Source of the DNA: JAGPUQ01 sp947084925
Lineage (GTDB): Bacteria; Pseudomonadota; Gammaproteobacteria; Pseudomonadales; Porticoccaceae
Direction of reading: 5' to 3'
NCBI GenBank assembly: GCA_947084925.1
Contig: CAMTUJ010000012.1
Coordinates: forward strand, 1 to 64,000
DNA: 64,000 nucleotides
Below, piece after piece: positions 36,098-45,459 of the stretch (positions within the stretch are counted from its first letter, which is position 1; every line of letters begins with the position of its first letter). A program made the translations under genes and the position numbers. The notes beneath the pieces were generated by a model. That model was not told the DNA's origin. It saw nothing but the letters and a program-made list of their open reading frames with translations, and ran no database searches.

Positions 36098-39000
36098 ATG
36101 CCGAGACAACACCGCGAGTTTAACCCGGTCCGCGGCCGGTGGCGCTGGTGGGCACTGCTGGGGCTGGTCTGGGGCATGAACGGCCTGGGCGCGACGGGTC
36201 AACAGACACTGCCCTCCGAATCCGACATCCTCGCGCGGATTGAAGTCGTGCAGGGCGATAAAGCCCTGGTCGAGGCCCAGCGCGAGGCGGCCATCGCCCA
36301 GTATCGTGTCGCGCTGGAGCATCTGCGGGAAATCGGGCCGCTACGTGATCGCGCGCGCGAACTGGAGCGGGAAGCGGCTTCCGCCCCGCAGCGGGTACGG
36401 GAAATCGAGCAGCGCCTCGATCGTCAGGTGCTGGCGTCGCCGCCCAATGGCCGTGCTTCCTACGAAGAGCTCACCCAGCAGTTTGCGCAAGCGCAGACCG
36501 AGCTGAACACGGCCCGTGCCAGCGCCGAAGAGGTTGGCCGCGAAGCGGAGGACATTGGCCGCGCGCCGCTGACACTGCGTGATGCCGTCACCCAGGCGCG
36601 GGCGGCACGCCAGACCGCCACCGAGCAACTCGCGAATCTGGCCAAGACCCAGCAACCCGTGGTGATCCGGCAGGCCCAGGAGATTGCGCTGCGGGCGGAG
36701 ATCGCGGCGCGCGATGCCGAAAACGACGCACTGGATACGGCGCTGCAAACCCTGGAGGCGCGCGCGAGTCTCGTGACCGCGCGTCGCAAGCTTGCCGACG
36801 CCGAGGTGGAGCGGGTTTCCGATCAGGTGGCCCAGTTGCAGGGGCTGCTGAGCGGGCAGCGCCATGCCATCGCGGAGCGGGTGCGGGAAATGGCGCGACA
36901 GTTCAGGGTCGAGGCTGCCGGGCAACCGGAAGTGATCGCCGCCGAGACCAATGCCAACGCCGAGCTCGCGAACCGGCTGGCGGTCGTCATCGATCAGCTC
37001 GATGGCGCCGTCGAGGAGCAGCAGCAGCTGCGCCAGCGCATCGATGAAATCACTGAACTGCGACGCACGGCTGCCGACCAGCTCGAGATCGCCCAGCTCG
37101 GAGGCAGGCTCGGGCAAGTGTTGCACCGCCAGCGTTTGCAGTTGCCCAACCTGCTGCAACACCGGGAGGATTTGCGCCAGCGCAGCGAAGCCATAGCGCT
37201 CGCCCGGTTTGCGCAACTGGAGCTGCGCACGCAACTCCAAGAGCGTGAAAACCCGGAACCGCGCATGGTGGCGTTGATCGGCGCGCTGCCAGCGGCGGAA
37301 CAGGATGCGGTGCGCCCCGGGCTGCGCGAACAGCTTGGCCGCGGTAATGCGTTGCTGGAGCGCTTCGACAGAACCTATACGACTTACATCGCTGAACTGG
37401 GCACGGTCGATCAGCTCCAGCGTGAACTGTCGAATCTGGTAACGGATTACGCGACGCTGCTGGAACGCAATCTGGTGTGGATCGCGGATACGCAGCCGCC
37501 CACCTGGAGCTGGCCGTTCGTCGCGGGGGGCGCCGCCCTGAGCCTGGTCGGCCCCGCGCACTGGATCGAATTGGGCACGGCCTTTGTCCGCGGGTGCGCG
37601 GAAGCTCCCGCGGTCACGGTGTTGGGGTTGTTCGCCCTGGGCCTGATCGTCTACTACCGCAAGCGCATGCGCGAGCGCCTGGTCGGGTGTGCCGAGGCGA
37701 TCGGCGACATCGGCCGGGACCGTTTCTCGGCCACGCTGGAGGCGCTGCTGATCACCCTGGTACTGGCGCTGCCGTTGCCATTGTTGCTTGCAATTGCCGG
37801 CGCGATCCTGAGTGCCGGCGGGGACGATGGGTCCTTCGCGGGAGCACTGGGCAGCGGTCTGCAAGCGGCCGCGTGGATTGCGCTGGCGCTGGAGGTGGCG
37901 CGGGTGATGTGCCGCAATGGCGGCGTGCTGGATCAACATCTGCGCTGGCGCGCGGACGCACGCAGAGCCCTGACCAGACCGCTGCGCTGGTTGCTGCCCG
38001 TGTCGGTGGTAACCACGCTGCTCGTGGAAACGACCAACGCGCTGGGGCTGTACCTGGATACGCTGGGGCGCGCGGCCTTTGTGGTGAATGCCGTTGCCCT
38101 GGCCGTTTTCGTTTGGCGCGGACTGCATCCGGAGCGCGGGGCACTCGCGGCTTATTTCACCGGCGCCCGCCGCCACGGCTGGCAATGGAATTTGCGCAAG
38201 CTGTGGTTCAGCGGGGTGGCGCTGTTTCCAGCGGCGTTGGGGGTGCTCGCGCTCGCCGGCTATTACTACACCGCACAGCAATTGCTGAATCGACTTTGCG
38301 CGACCGTCATTCTGATCGCGCTCACGGTGCTGGGCTTGCAGCTGTTGTTGCGCTGGCTCGGGATTGCCGAATCGCGCCTGGCACGGCAGCAGGCGCTGGC
38401 CCGACGCGATGCCGAAATGGAGGCGGTGGCGCGCAAGCTGGGTGAGCAGCAGGAGGTTCAGGGCGAGGTGACGATCGAAATTCCCGCCGCGCACAATGTC
38501 GATCTGGGCACCGTCAACGCCCAGGTGCGCGCCTTGCTGCGCATCGCCCTGGTGCTGACGCTGGGCGCGGGTTTCTGGTGGATCTGGTCGGACATGCTGC
38601 CGGCGCTCGGCGCGCTGCAGGACGTGGTGCTGTGGCAGTACAGGTCCGGAGTGGGCGACTCCCAGGTGGTTGCCGCGGTGACCGCGGCGGGAGTCGGGCT
38701 GGCGCTGCTGGTGAGTGTTGTCACTTATCTGGCTGCGCGCAATCTGCCGGGGCTGCTGGAAGTCGTGGTATTGCAACGTCTCGAAGTCGATCACGGCGCG
38801 CGCTACGCGGCCAACGCGGTCAGTCGCTATCTGATTGTCGTGGTCGGCACACTGTTGGTCGTCAATATTCTGGGTCTGGAGTGGAACCGCCTGCAATGGT
38901 TGGTCGCGGCGCTGGGCGTGGGGCTGGGCTTCGGTTTGCAGGAGGTGGTGGCGAATTTTGTGTCCGGGCTGATCATTTTGTTCGAGCGCCCGTTTCGGAT

Positions 39001-39511
39001 CGGGGACACCGTCACGGTCGGTGCCGTGAGCGGCACGGTGACCCGGATTCAGATCCGGGCGACGACCATCAGGGACTGGGATCGCAAGGAATTGATCGTG
39101 CCGAACAAGACGTTCATTACCGGCCAACTGGTGAACTGGACGCTGAATGATCCGGTGCTGCGGGTGGTGGTGCCGGTCGGCATTGCCTACGGCTCGGACA
39201 CCGAACTGGCGCGCCGGCTGCTGCTGGAGATTGCCGAAGCCAATCCCCGCGCACTCAAGGACCCGCCGCCCGAGGTCTGGTTTCTGGGGTTCGGAGACAG
39301 CAGTCTCAATTTCGAGATGCGGGTGTTCGTGTGCGGGTTGACGGAGCTGCTGCCGGTCACGCATGAACTGCACGTCGCCATCGACGCCGCGTTTCGCGCG
39401 CATGGGGTGGAGATCGCGTTTCCCCAGCGGGATCTCCACCTGCGCAGCCTTGATCCCCAGGTTCTGGAACTGCTGCGCGGTCGCCCCCCGGCCCCAGGAG
39501 TTTCCGGCTGA
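36098..39511 (+). CDS. MscK/KefA-like large mechanosensitive channel
   Basis: 1137 residues from ATG 36098 (GAAGGA upstream). A signal-like hydrophobic start (WWALLGLVWGMNGLGATG) leads into a ~400-residue periplasmic region of coiled-coil helices. About eight or more membrane helices follow, and the C-terminal MscS channel domain (RYLIVVVGTLLVVNILGLEW, VGLGFGLQEVVANFVSGL, LFERPFRIGDTVTVG). This is the plan of MscK/MscM channels that release solutes on osmotic downshock. Alone, convergent with gltA. Confidence 0.93.
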   Translation: MPRQHREFNPVRGRWRWWALLGLVWGMNGLGATGQQTLPSESDILARIEVVQGDKALVEAQREAAIAQYRVALEHLREIGPLRDRARELEREAASAPQRVREIEQRLDRQVLASPPNGRASYEELTQQFAQAQTELNTARASAEEVGREAEDIGRAPLTLRDAVTQARAARQTATEQLANLAKTQQPVVIRQAQEIALRAEIAARDAENDALDTALQTLEARASLVTARRKLADAEVERVSDQVAQLQGLLSGQRHAIAERVREMARQFRVEAAGQPEVIAAETNANAELANRLAVVIDQLDGAVEEQQQLRQRIDEITELRRTAADQLEIAQLGGRLGQVLHRQRLQLPNLLQHREDLRQRSEAIALARFAQLELRTQLQERENPEPRMVALIGALPAAEQDAVRPGLREQLGRGNALLERFDRTYTTYIAELGTVDQLQRELSNLVTDYATLLERNLVWIADTQPPTWSWPFVAGGAALSLVGPAHWIELGTAFVRGCAEAPAVTVLGLFALGLIVYYRKRMRERLVGCAEAIGDIGRDRFSATLEALLITLVLALPLPLLLAIAGAILSAGGDDGSFAGALGSGLQAAAWIALALEVARVMCRNGGVLDQHLRWRADARRALTRPLRWLLPVSVVTTLLVETTNALGLYLDTLGRAAFVVNAVALAVFVWRGLHPERGALAAYFTGARRHGWQWNLRKLWFSGVALFPAALGVLALAGYYYTAQQLLNRLCATVILIALTVLGLQLLLRWLGIAESRLARQQALARRDAEMEAVARKLGEQQEVQGEVTIEIPAAHNVDLGTVNAQVRALLRIALVLTLGAGFWWIWSDMLPALGALQDVVLWQYRSGVGDSQVVAAVTAAGVGLALLVSVVTYLAARNLPGLLEVVVLQRLEVDHGARYAANAVSRYLIVVVGTLLVVNILGLEWNRLQWLVAALGVGLGFGLQEVVANFVSGLIILFERPFRIGDTVTVGAVSGTVTRIQIRATTIRDWDRKELIVPNKTFITGQLVNWTLNDPVLRVVVPVGIAYGSDTELARRLLLEIAEANPRALKDPPPEVWFLGFGDSSLNFEMRVFVCGLTELLPVTHELHVAIDAAFRAHGVEIAFPQRDLHLRSLDPQVLELLRGRPPAPGVSG

Positions 39512-39530
39512 GGGATGCGGACCCCGGCGC

Positions 39531-40820
39531 CTATTTGCGTTTTTTTATCGGGATGATGTCGCGGCGCTGTTCGCCGGTATAGAGCTGGCGCGGCCGGCCG
39601 ATCTTGTAGCTGTTGCTGATCATTTCGCTCCAGTGCGCGATCCAGCCCACCGTGCGGCCGGTGGCGAAAATCACCGTGAACATCTCGGTCGGAATGCCGA
39701 TCGCCTTCATGATGATGCCGGAATAGAAATCGACATTGGGGTACAGCTTCTTGCTGACGAAATAATCGTCTTCCAGCGCAATCTGTTCGAGTTTCTTGGC
39801 GATTTTCAGCAGTGGATCGTTGTCGATCCCGAGCTCCGCCAGCACGCTGTCGCAGGCCTTCTTCATGACTTTGGCGCGCGGGTCGAAGTTTTTGTAGACG
39901 CGGTGGCCAAAGCCCATCAGGCGGAACGGATCGTTCTTGTCCTTGGCGCGCTTGACGAAGCGGTCGATGTTTTTCACGTCGCCGATTTCGTTCAGCATCT
40001 CCAGCACCGCCTGGTTGGCGCCGCCGTGTGACGGTCCCCAGAGCGCCGCGATACCGGCCGCGATGCACGAAAACGGGTTGGCGCCGGACGAGCCGGCGAG
40101 GCGTACCGTGGAAGTCGAGGCGTTCTGCTCGTGATCGGCGTGCAGCAGGAACAGCAGGTCCATCGCCTAGGCGAGCACCGGATTGACATCGCGGGTTTCG
40201 CAGGGCGTGCCGAACATCATGTTGAGGAAGTTTTCGGCGTAGCCGAGATTGTTGCGCGGGTACATGTAGGGCTGGCCGGCGTAATGCTTGTAGCACATCG
40301 CCGCCAGTGTCGGCATCTTGGCGATCAGGCGATGCGCGGTGATCATGCGGTGATGGGGGTCGGTGATGTCGAGGGAGTCGTGATAAAACGACGACATCGC
40401 CCCGACCGCGCCGCACATCATCGCCATGGGGTGCGCGTCGTAGCGGAACCCGGACATGAACTGTTCGATGGAGCGATTCACCATGGTGTGCGTGGTGATG
40501 ATGTTTTCGAATTCCTTTTTCTGCATTGCGTTGGGCAGGTCGCCGTTGAGCAACAGATAACAGGTTTCGAGGTAGTCGGATTTTTCGGCGAGCTCTTCGA
40601 TCGGGTAACCCCGGTGCAGAAGGATGCCCTGGTCGCCATCAATATAGGTGATTTTGGATTCGCAGGACGCCGTCGATGTGAAGCCGGGATCGAAGGTGAA
40701 GTAATCGAAACTCCCCAGTCCACCGACGTCGATGACATCCTGGCCAAGGGTGCCCGATCGGATCGGCAATTCGATGGGCTCCCGCCCCGGAATAGTGAGC
40801 AGGGCTTTTTTCTGGGTCAT
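39531..40820 (-). pseudogene. gltA: Citrate synthase, interrupted by an in-frame TAG
   Basis: Full-length type-II citrate synthase of 429 codons: MTQKKALLTIPG..., GILLHRGYPIEEL, YDAHPMAMMCGAVGAMSSFYH, LHADHEQNASTSTVRLAGSSGANPFSCIAAGIAALWGPSHGGAN, MGFGHRVYKNFDPRA, FYSGIIMKAIG, GWIAHWSEM. Active-site His and Asp residues are present. A TAG at 40167-40169 interrupts it between NPVLA and AMDLLFLLHADHEQN, where relatives carry Arg, Lys or another polar residue. Both sides are in the same frame with no other damage. Citrate synthase is needed for the complete TCA cycle encoded next door, so a base error, suppression or a second gltA copy are all possible. Confidence 0.92.
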
Positions 40821-41080
40821 TTACTTCGTCTCCATTGAACAGCCGGATCGAATCGCCCCGGATCGAGCTGCTGTAGTGGCAGGGTATGGCCGGAGGGGTC
40901 CCGGTGGCGGGGTGGAGACTACCGCCGGAGTCGCGCCGTTGTCAATTTGGCCGCCGCGTGCGCGACGCCTCCAGTGGGCGCGCTGCGTTTGGTGGCGACA
41001 TGGGCGATCATGGTTGCCGCCAAACGTACCGGATTTGTCTTCCGGTATTGGAGAGCGGTTTCAGTCGGAGCGGAACTGTG
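40821..41080. other. Divergent intergenic region
   Basis: This 260-bp gap lies between gltA (minus) and the START-domain gene (plus). It contains a GC-rich stretch but no promoter I can place with confidence. Confidence 0.4.
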
Positions 41081-41770
41081 ATGGGTCGCCTGCTGCTTGC
41101 GCTGTGGTTATCGTGCTGTCCGGTGCTGGTGACGGCGGCGGAGTGGACGTCTGTCAGCGAGCGCGATGGCATTGGCGTGTGGACGCGGCGGCTCCCCGGG
41201 GCACCGCTGAAGGATTTTCGTGGCCGTATGGATGTCGACAAACCGCTGGGCGCGGTGGTGGCGGTCCTCACGGATTTTCCCGCTTATGCGCAATGGTTCC
41301 TGCACATGCGGGAGGCGCGCGTGCTCGAGAGCCATTCGCTGGCCGACGTCTCCATTTACTTTGTGATTGACGGTGTCTGGCCGGTAAGCGATCGGGACGC
41401 GGTCGCGCGCGCGGAGGTCAGCCAAGATCCGCAGACACTTGCGATTCACATGATGCTGCTGGCGACGCCGCAGCGGATCCCGTCAGTGGCAGGCCGGGTG
41501 CGGATGCCGCTCCTGCAATCCGGCTGGGAACTGACGCCGCTATCGCCCACCACCACCCGCATCGAAGTGATCGGCAGTGCCGATCCCGGCGGATTGGTCC
41601 CCCTCTGGCTGGCCAACGCCGCCGTGGTGATGATGCCGCGCGAGACGCTGAAGGGCTTGCGCCGGCAGCTCGCACAACCGAAGTACGCCAATCCGGATTT
41701 CTTGTTTGCCAGGGATCCGCTGCTGCGCGATCTGCGCGCGTATCTGCGGATGCCGGGCGATATCCCCTGA
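41081..41770 (+). CDS. Secreted START-domain (SRPBCC) protein
   Basis: 229 residues from ATG 41081 with GGAGCGG upstream. The signal peptide is MGRLLLALWLSCCPVLVTAAE. The rest follows the bacterial START-domain pattern: WTSVSERDGIGVWTRRLPG.PLKDFRG, LTDFPAYAQWFLHMREARVLE, YFVIDGVWPVSDRDAV, GSADPGGLVPLWLANAAVVMMPRETLKGLRRQL. START proteins bind lipids or other hydrophobic ligands; periplasmic lipid handling is a reasonable guess. Confidence 0.85.
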   Translation: MGRLLLALWLSCCPVLVTAAEWTSVSERDGIGVWTRRLPGAPLKDFRGRMDVDKPLGAVVAVLTDFPAYAQWFLHMREARVLESHSLADVSIYFVIDGVWPVSDRDAVARAEVSQDPQTLAIHMMLLATPQRIPSVAGRVRMPLLQSGWELTPLSPTTTRIEVIGSADPGGLVPLWLANAAVVMMPRETLKGLRRQLAQPKYANPDFLFARDPLLRDLRAYLRMPGDIP

Positions 41771-41858
41771 CGGAAGTGCCCCGCGGGCGTATTTCGCGGA
41801 GCGCAGATGGCCCGCTCCGTGGCGCCCGGGTTTCTGGATCGCGAGCGCCCGGGCCGCG

Positions 41859-41887
41859 TTGTATTGGCCGGTGGTTGTTCCTATAAT
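41859..41887 (+). promoter_or_regulatory. Predicted sigma70 promoter of the sdh-suc operon
   Basis: TTGTAT (41859-41864) and a consensus TATAAT (41882-41887) are separated by 17 bp. Transcription from here would give a leader of about 250 nt before sdhC. Confidence 0.6.
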
Positions 41888-42055
41888 CCAGCGCCGCCGA
41901 CGGCCTTGCGGTCGTCGCTGTTGTGCCACTGCCGGCTGTGCCCTGTGGCACTGCCTGTTCAGTGACCTGCCGAGCCCGGCGTCCCGGCGGCGTGTTCGAT
42001 GCTTCGCGTCCAGCGACATCCGTGCCCCGCGTGTGCGCTTGGTAAAGTTTCATCC

Positions 42056-42101
42056 GGTTACGTTTTGCCCAGTACGTAGTGCCCGGTAACGTAGTGCGCC
42101 C
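42056..42101 (+). repeat. Three imperfect direct repeats in the sdhC leader
   Basis: GGTTACGTTTTGCCC (42056-42070), AGTACGTAGTGCCC (42071-42084) and GGTAACGTAGTGCGCCC (42085-42101) follow each other directly, 45 bp upstream of sdhC. They share the core TACGT..TGCCC. They may be regulator-binding sites; no regulator can be named. Confidence 0.6.
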
Positions 42102-42145
42102 GCTTTCGGGTTGCTGCCCTTTCATTTCTTGAAGGCCATGCCGCC

Positions 42146-42523
42146 GTGAACGATAAAAGACCCGTAAATCTCGATATCCGCACCATCCAGCTTCCGATCA
42201 CCGCCTACGTTTCCATATTGCACCGGGTTTCCGGCGTCGCGCTGTTTGGTGTCGCGGGCGTCATGCTCTGGATGCTCGATCAAAGCCTGCGCTCCGAGGC
42301 GAGCTTCGACGGCCTCAAGGCCATCCTGGCCAGCGGCTGGTGCAAGCTCGTGCTGTGGGCGATGTTGTCCGCGGTGGCGTATCACCTGGTGGCCGGTATC
42401 CGGCATCTCATCATGGACCTGGGTGTTGGCGAGACACTCAAGGGCGGCGTGCTGGGCGCGCGTCTGGTCCTCATTGTCACCGCGGTTCTGATCGCACTCG
42501 CGGGAGTCTGGATATGGCAGTAA
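42146..42523 (+). CDS. sdhC: Succinate dehydrogenase cytochrome b556 subunit
   Basis: 125 residues from GTG 42146. RPVNLDIRTIQLPITAYVSILHRVSGVALF carries the SdhC quinone-site Ser and Arg; three membrane helices follow, with the haem-ligand His in AYHLVAGIRHLIMDLG. Membrane anchor of complex II. Ends 10 bp inside sdhD. Confidence 0.95.
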   Translation: MNDKRPVNLDIRTIQLPITAYVSILHRVSGVALFGVAGVMLWMLDQSLRSEASFDGLKAILASGWCKLVLWAMLSAVAYHLVAGIRHLIMDLGVGETLKGGVLGARLVLIVTAVLIALAGVWIWQ

Positions 42524-42885
42524 AACCCGTCACCAACCTGGGGCGCAGCGGCCTTTCCGACTGGCTGATTCAGCGCGTCAGCGCGGTTGTCATCGCGCTC
42601 TACACGCTGTGGCTGACCGCCTATCTGCTGTCCCATCCGGGTCTGACCTATGTCCAGTGGGCCGGGCTGCACCAGCATTTCCCGCTGCGTCTGTTCAGTC
42701 TGCTGGCCGTTCTGGCGATCGCCGCGCACGCCTGGATCGGACTCTGGGCCGTGCTCACCGACTATGTGACGGTGCGTCTGATGGGCGGTCGCGCGACCGC
42801 GCTCCGGGTGCTGCTCCAGGTCGGCATGGTCGGCGCGCTGCTGGCCTATGTCGTCTGGGCTGTCGATATTCTCTGGAGAGGCTGA
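42514..42885 (+). CDS. sdhD: Succinate dehydrogenase membrane anchor subunit
   Basis: 123 residues, overlapping sdhC by 10 bp. GLSDWLIQRVSAVVIALYTLWL is the SdhD N-terminus with three membrane helices; the haem/quinone region is LAIAAHAWIGLWAVLTDYV. Stop is 4 bp before the sdhA ATG. Confidence 0.94.
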   Translation: MAVKPVTNLGRSGLSDWLIQRVSAVVIALYTLWLTAYLLSHPGLTYVQWAGLHQHFPLRLFSLLAVLAIAAHAWIGLWAVLTDYVTVRLMGGRATALRVLLQVGMVGALLAYVVWAVDILWRG

Positions 42886-42889
42886 GGCG

Positions 42890-44659
42890 ATGGCCAAGAT
42901 AAACACGATTTCGTTTGATGGTGTCATCGTTGGCGGGGGCGGTGCCGGGATGCGCGCGGCGCTGCAGCTGGCCCAGTCCGGCTACAGGACCGCGGTGATT
43001 ACCAAAGTATTCCCGACCCGCTCCCACACGGTATCCGCCCAGGGCGGCATCACCTGCGCCATCGCCAGTGCCGATCCCGAGGATCAATGGCAGTGGCACA
43101 TGTACGACACCGTGAAGGGTTCCGATTACATCGGCGACCAGGACGCGATCGAATACATGTGTTCGGTGGGTCCGCAAGCCGTGTTCGAGCTGGACCACAT
43201 GGGCCTGCCGTTTTCGCGCACCGAGGAAGGCCGCATTTACCAGCGGCCGTTCGGCGGGCAGTCGAAGAATTTCGGTGAAGGCGGCCAGGCGGCGCGCACC
43301 TGCGCGGCGGCGGATCGCACCGGCCACGCGCTGTTGCATGCGCTCTATCAGACCAATCTCAAGAATCGCACGGTGTTTCTCAACGAATGGTTCGCCGTGG
43401 ACCTGGTGAAAAATCAGGACGACGCGGTGGTCGGTGTCATCGCGATCAACATCGAGACCGGCGAAGTCGTCCATGTGAAATCGCGCGCCACCGTGTTGGC
43501 GACCGGCGGCGCCGGCCGTATCTATGCGTCCACCACCAATGCCCACATCAACACGGGTGACGGTGTCGCGATGGCGCTGCGCGCGGGTTATCCGGTGCAG
43601 GACATTGAAATGTGGCAGTTCCACCCGACCGGCATCGCCGGCGCCGGGGTACTGGTTACCGAAGGCTGTCGCGGCGAAGGCGGCTACCTCATCAACAAGG
43701 ATGGCGAGCGCTTCATGGAGCGCTATGCGCCCAACGCCAAGGATCTCGCCGGCCGCGACGTGGTCGCGCGTTCGATGATTCTGGAGATCATCGCCGGTCG
43801 CGGCTGTGGTCCCGACGGCGATCACGTGCTGCTGAAGCTGGATCATCTGGGCGAGGAGGTGCTGCACAGCCGCCTGCCCGGCATCTGCGAATTGTCCAAG
43901 ACCTTTGCGCACGCGGACCCGGTGCGCGAGCCGATTCCGGTGGTGCCGACCTGCCACTACATGATGGGCGGCATTCCCACCACCATTCACGGCCAGGCGC
44001 TCACCCGTGGTCCCGACGGTCAGGATCAGGTAGTACCCGGACTCTATGCCTGTGGCGAAGTGGCCTGCGTGTCGGTGCATGGCGCCAATCGCCTCGGCGG
44101 CAACTCGCTGCTCGACCTGGTGGTGTTCGGACGCGCCTCGGGTATCTTCATCGAGCGCGCGTTGCGGGAGGGGATCGACCTGCGCGACGCGTCTTCGGAC
44201 GATGTCGATCAGGCGCTCGCGCGGCTGCGCCAGCTCGATACCAACGCCGGCGAATCGACAGCCGAACTGCGCCGTGAATTGCAGACTGTGATGCAGAATC
44301 ACTTCGGCGTATTCCGCCGCGGCGATTACATGCGCGACGGTGTCGGCAAGCTCGCGGCACTGCGCGAGCGTATCGCCAAAGTGCGTCTGGATGACAAGAG
44401 CCAGGCGTTCAATACCGCGCGCATCGAGGCGCTGGAGTTGCAGAACCTGCTCGAAGTCGCGGAGGCGACCGCGGTCGCCGCCGAAGCCCGTGAAGAAAGC
44501 CGCGGCGCCCACGCGCGCGAGGACTTCACCGAGCGCGATGACGACAACTGGCTGTGTCATTCCCTGTATCTGCCGGCGACAAAGTCAGTGGCCAAGCGCG
44601 CGGTCAACTTTACGCCCAAGACGCGGCCCGCTTTCGAGCCCAAAGCGCGCACCTACTGA
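42890..44659 (+). CDS. sdhA: Succinate dehydrogenase flavoprotein subunit
   Basis: 589 residues. FAD-binding GVIVGGGGAGMRAAL; His46 in RSHTVSAQGGI is the residue that carries covalent FAD. Substrate-site residues are in HPTGIAGAGVLVTEGCRGEGGYL and VPTCHYMMGGIPT; ANRLGGNSLLDLVVFGR and the C-terminal DDDNWLCHSLYLP are standard. Oxidises succinate to fumarate. Confidence 0.98.
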   Translation: MAKINTISFDGVIVGGGGAGMRAALQLAQSGYRTAVITKVFPTRSHTVSAQGGITCAIASADPEDQWQWHMYDTVKGSDYIGDQDAIEYMCSVGPQAVFELDHMGLPFSRTEEGRIYQRPFGGQSKNFGEGGQAARTCAAADRTGHALLHALYQTNLKNRTVFLNEWFAVDLVKNQDDAVVGVIAINIETGEVVHVKSRATVLATGGAGRIYASTTNAHINTGDGVAMALRAGYPVQDIEMWQFHPTGIAGAGVLVTEGCRGEGGYLINKDGERFMERYAPNAKDLAGRDVVARSMILEIIAGRGCGPDGDHVLLKLDHLGEEVLHSRLPGICELSKTFAHADPVREPIPVVPTCHYMMGGIPTTIHGQALTRGPDGQDQVVPGLYACGEVACVSVHGANRLGGNSLLDLVVFGRASGIFIERALREGIDLRDASSDDVDQALARLRQLDTNAGESTAELRRELQTVMQNHFGVFRRGDYMRDGVGKLAALRERIAKVRLDDKSQAFNTARIEALELQNLLEVAEATAVAAEAREESRGAHAREDFTERDDDNWLCHSLYLPATKSVAKRAVNFTPKTRPAFEPKARTY

Positions 44660-44671
44660 GGTCTTCGCATC

Positions 44672-45376
44672 ATGCTGAACGTAAGTATCTATCGCTACAA
44701 CCCGGACACCGACAGCGTGCCCCGGATGCAGGACTACCAGCTCGACACCGGCGGTCGCGATCTGATGGTGCTCGACGTGCTGGAACTGCTCAAGGGCGAG
44801 GACCCCAGCCTGGTGTTTCGCCGTTCCTGCCGCGAAGGCGTGTGCGGTTCCGACGGCGTCAACATCAATGGCAAAAATGGTCTGGCGTGCATAACGCCGC
44901 TTTCCGAAACCGTGAAGAACAATCGGCTGGTGCTGCGGCCGCTGCCGGGACTGCCGGTGATCCGCGATCTCGTCATCGACATGAGCCAGTTTTACGCCCA
45001 GTACGAAAAGATCCGGCCCTGGCTGATCAACGACACGCCGGCGCCCGCCATCGAGCGCTTGCAGTCGCCGGAAGAGCGCGCCAGGCTCGATGGTCTCTAC
45101 GAGTGCATCCTGTGCGCCTGCTGTTCCACCTCCTGCCCGTCGTTCTGGTGGAATCCCGACAAGTTCATCGGACCCGCGGGCCTGCTGCAGGCGTATCGAT
45201 TCCTTGCCGACAGCCGCGACACGGCGACCGAGGAACGCCTCGCGGATCTGGACGATCCTTTCAGCGTGTTCCGCTGCCACGGTATCCAGAACTGCGTTGC
45301 CGTCTGTCCCAAGGAGCTGAATCCGACCCGGGCGATCGGCCATATTCGCAATATGCTGTTGCGCAGCGGCACCTGA
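44672..45376 (+). CDS. sdhB: Succinate dehydrogenase iron-sulfur subunit
   Basis: 234 residues. Cys patterns for the three clusters are complete: SCREGVCGSDG...NGLAC for [2Fe-2S], CILCACCSTSCPS for [4Fe-4S], and CHGIQNCVAVCPKELNP for [3Fe-4S]/[4Fe-4S]. Carries electrons from SdhA to quinone. 12 bp after sdhA. Confidence 0.98.
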   Translation: MLNVSIYRYNPDTDSVPRMQDYQLDTGGRDLMVLDVLELLKGEDPSLVFRRSCREGVCGSDGVNINGKNGLACITPLSETVKNNRLVLRPLPGLPVIRDLVIDMSQFYAQYEKIRPWLINDTPAPAIERLQSPEERARLDGLYECILCACCSTSCPSFWWNPDKFIGPAGLLQAYRFLADSRDTATEERLADLDDPFSVFRCHGIQNCVAVCPKELNPTRAIGHIRNMLLRSGT

Positions 45377-45459
45377 TTTCCGGGTGCCGATGCATACTTC
45401 GACGTGGTGAGAAAGACGCGTCCATGCCCTGCAAGCCTTGTTGCGTGAGGTGACAGTCG

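Noticed and set aside
40167..40169. Codon reassignment or pyrrolysine at TAG
   Set aside because: TAG serves as a normal stop for other genes here (for example panC and the hypothetical membrane protein at 21234), and no pyl genes are in the window.
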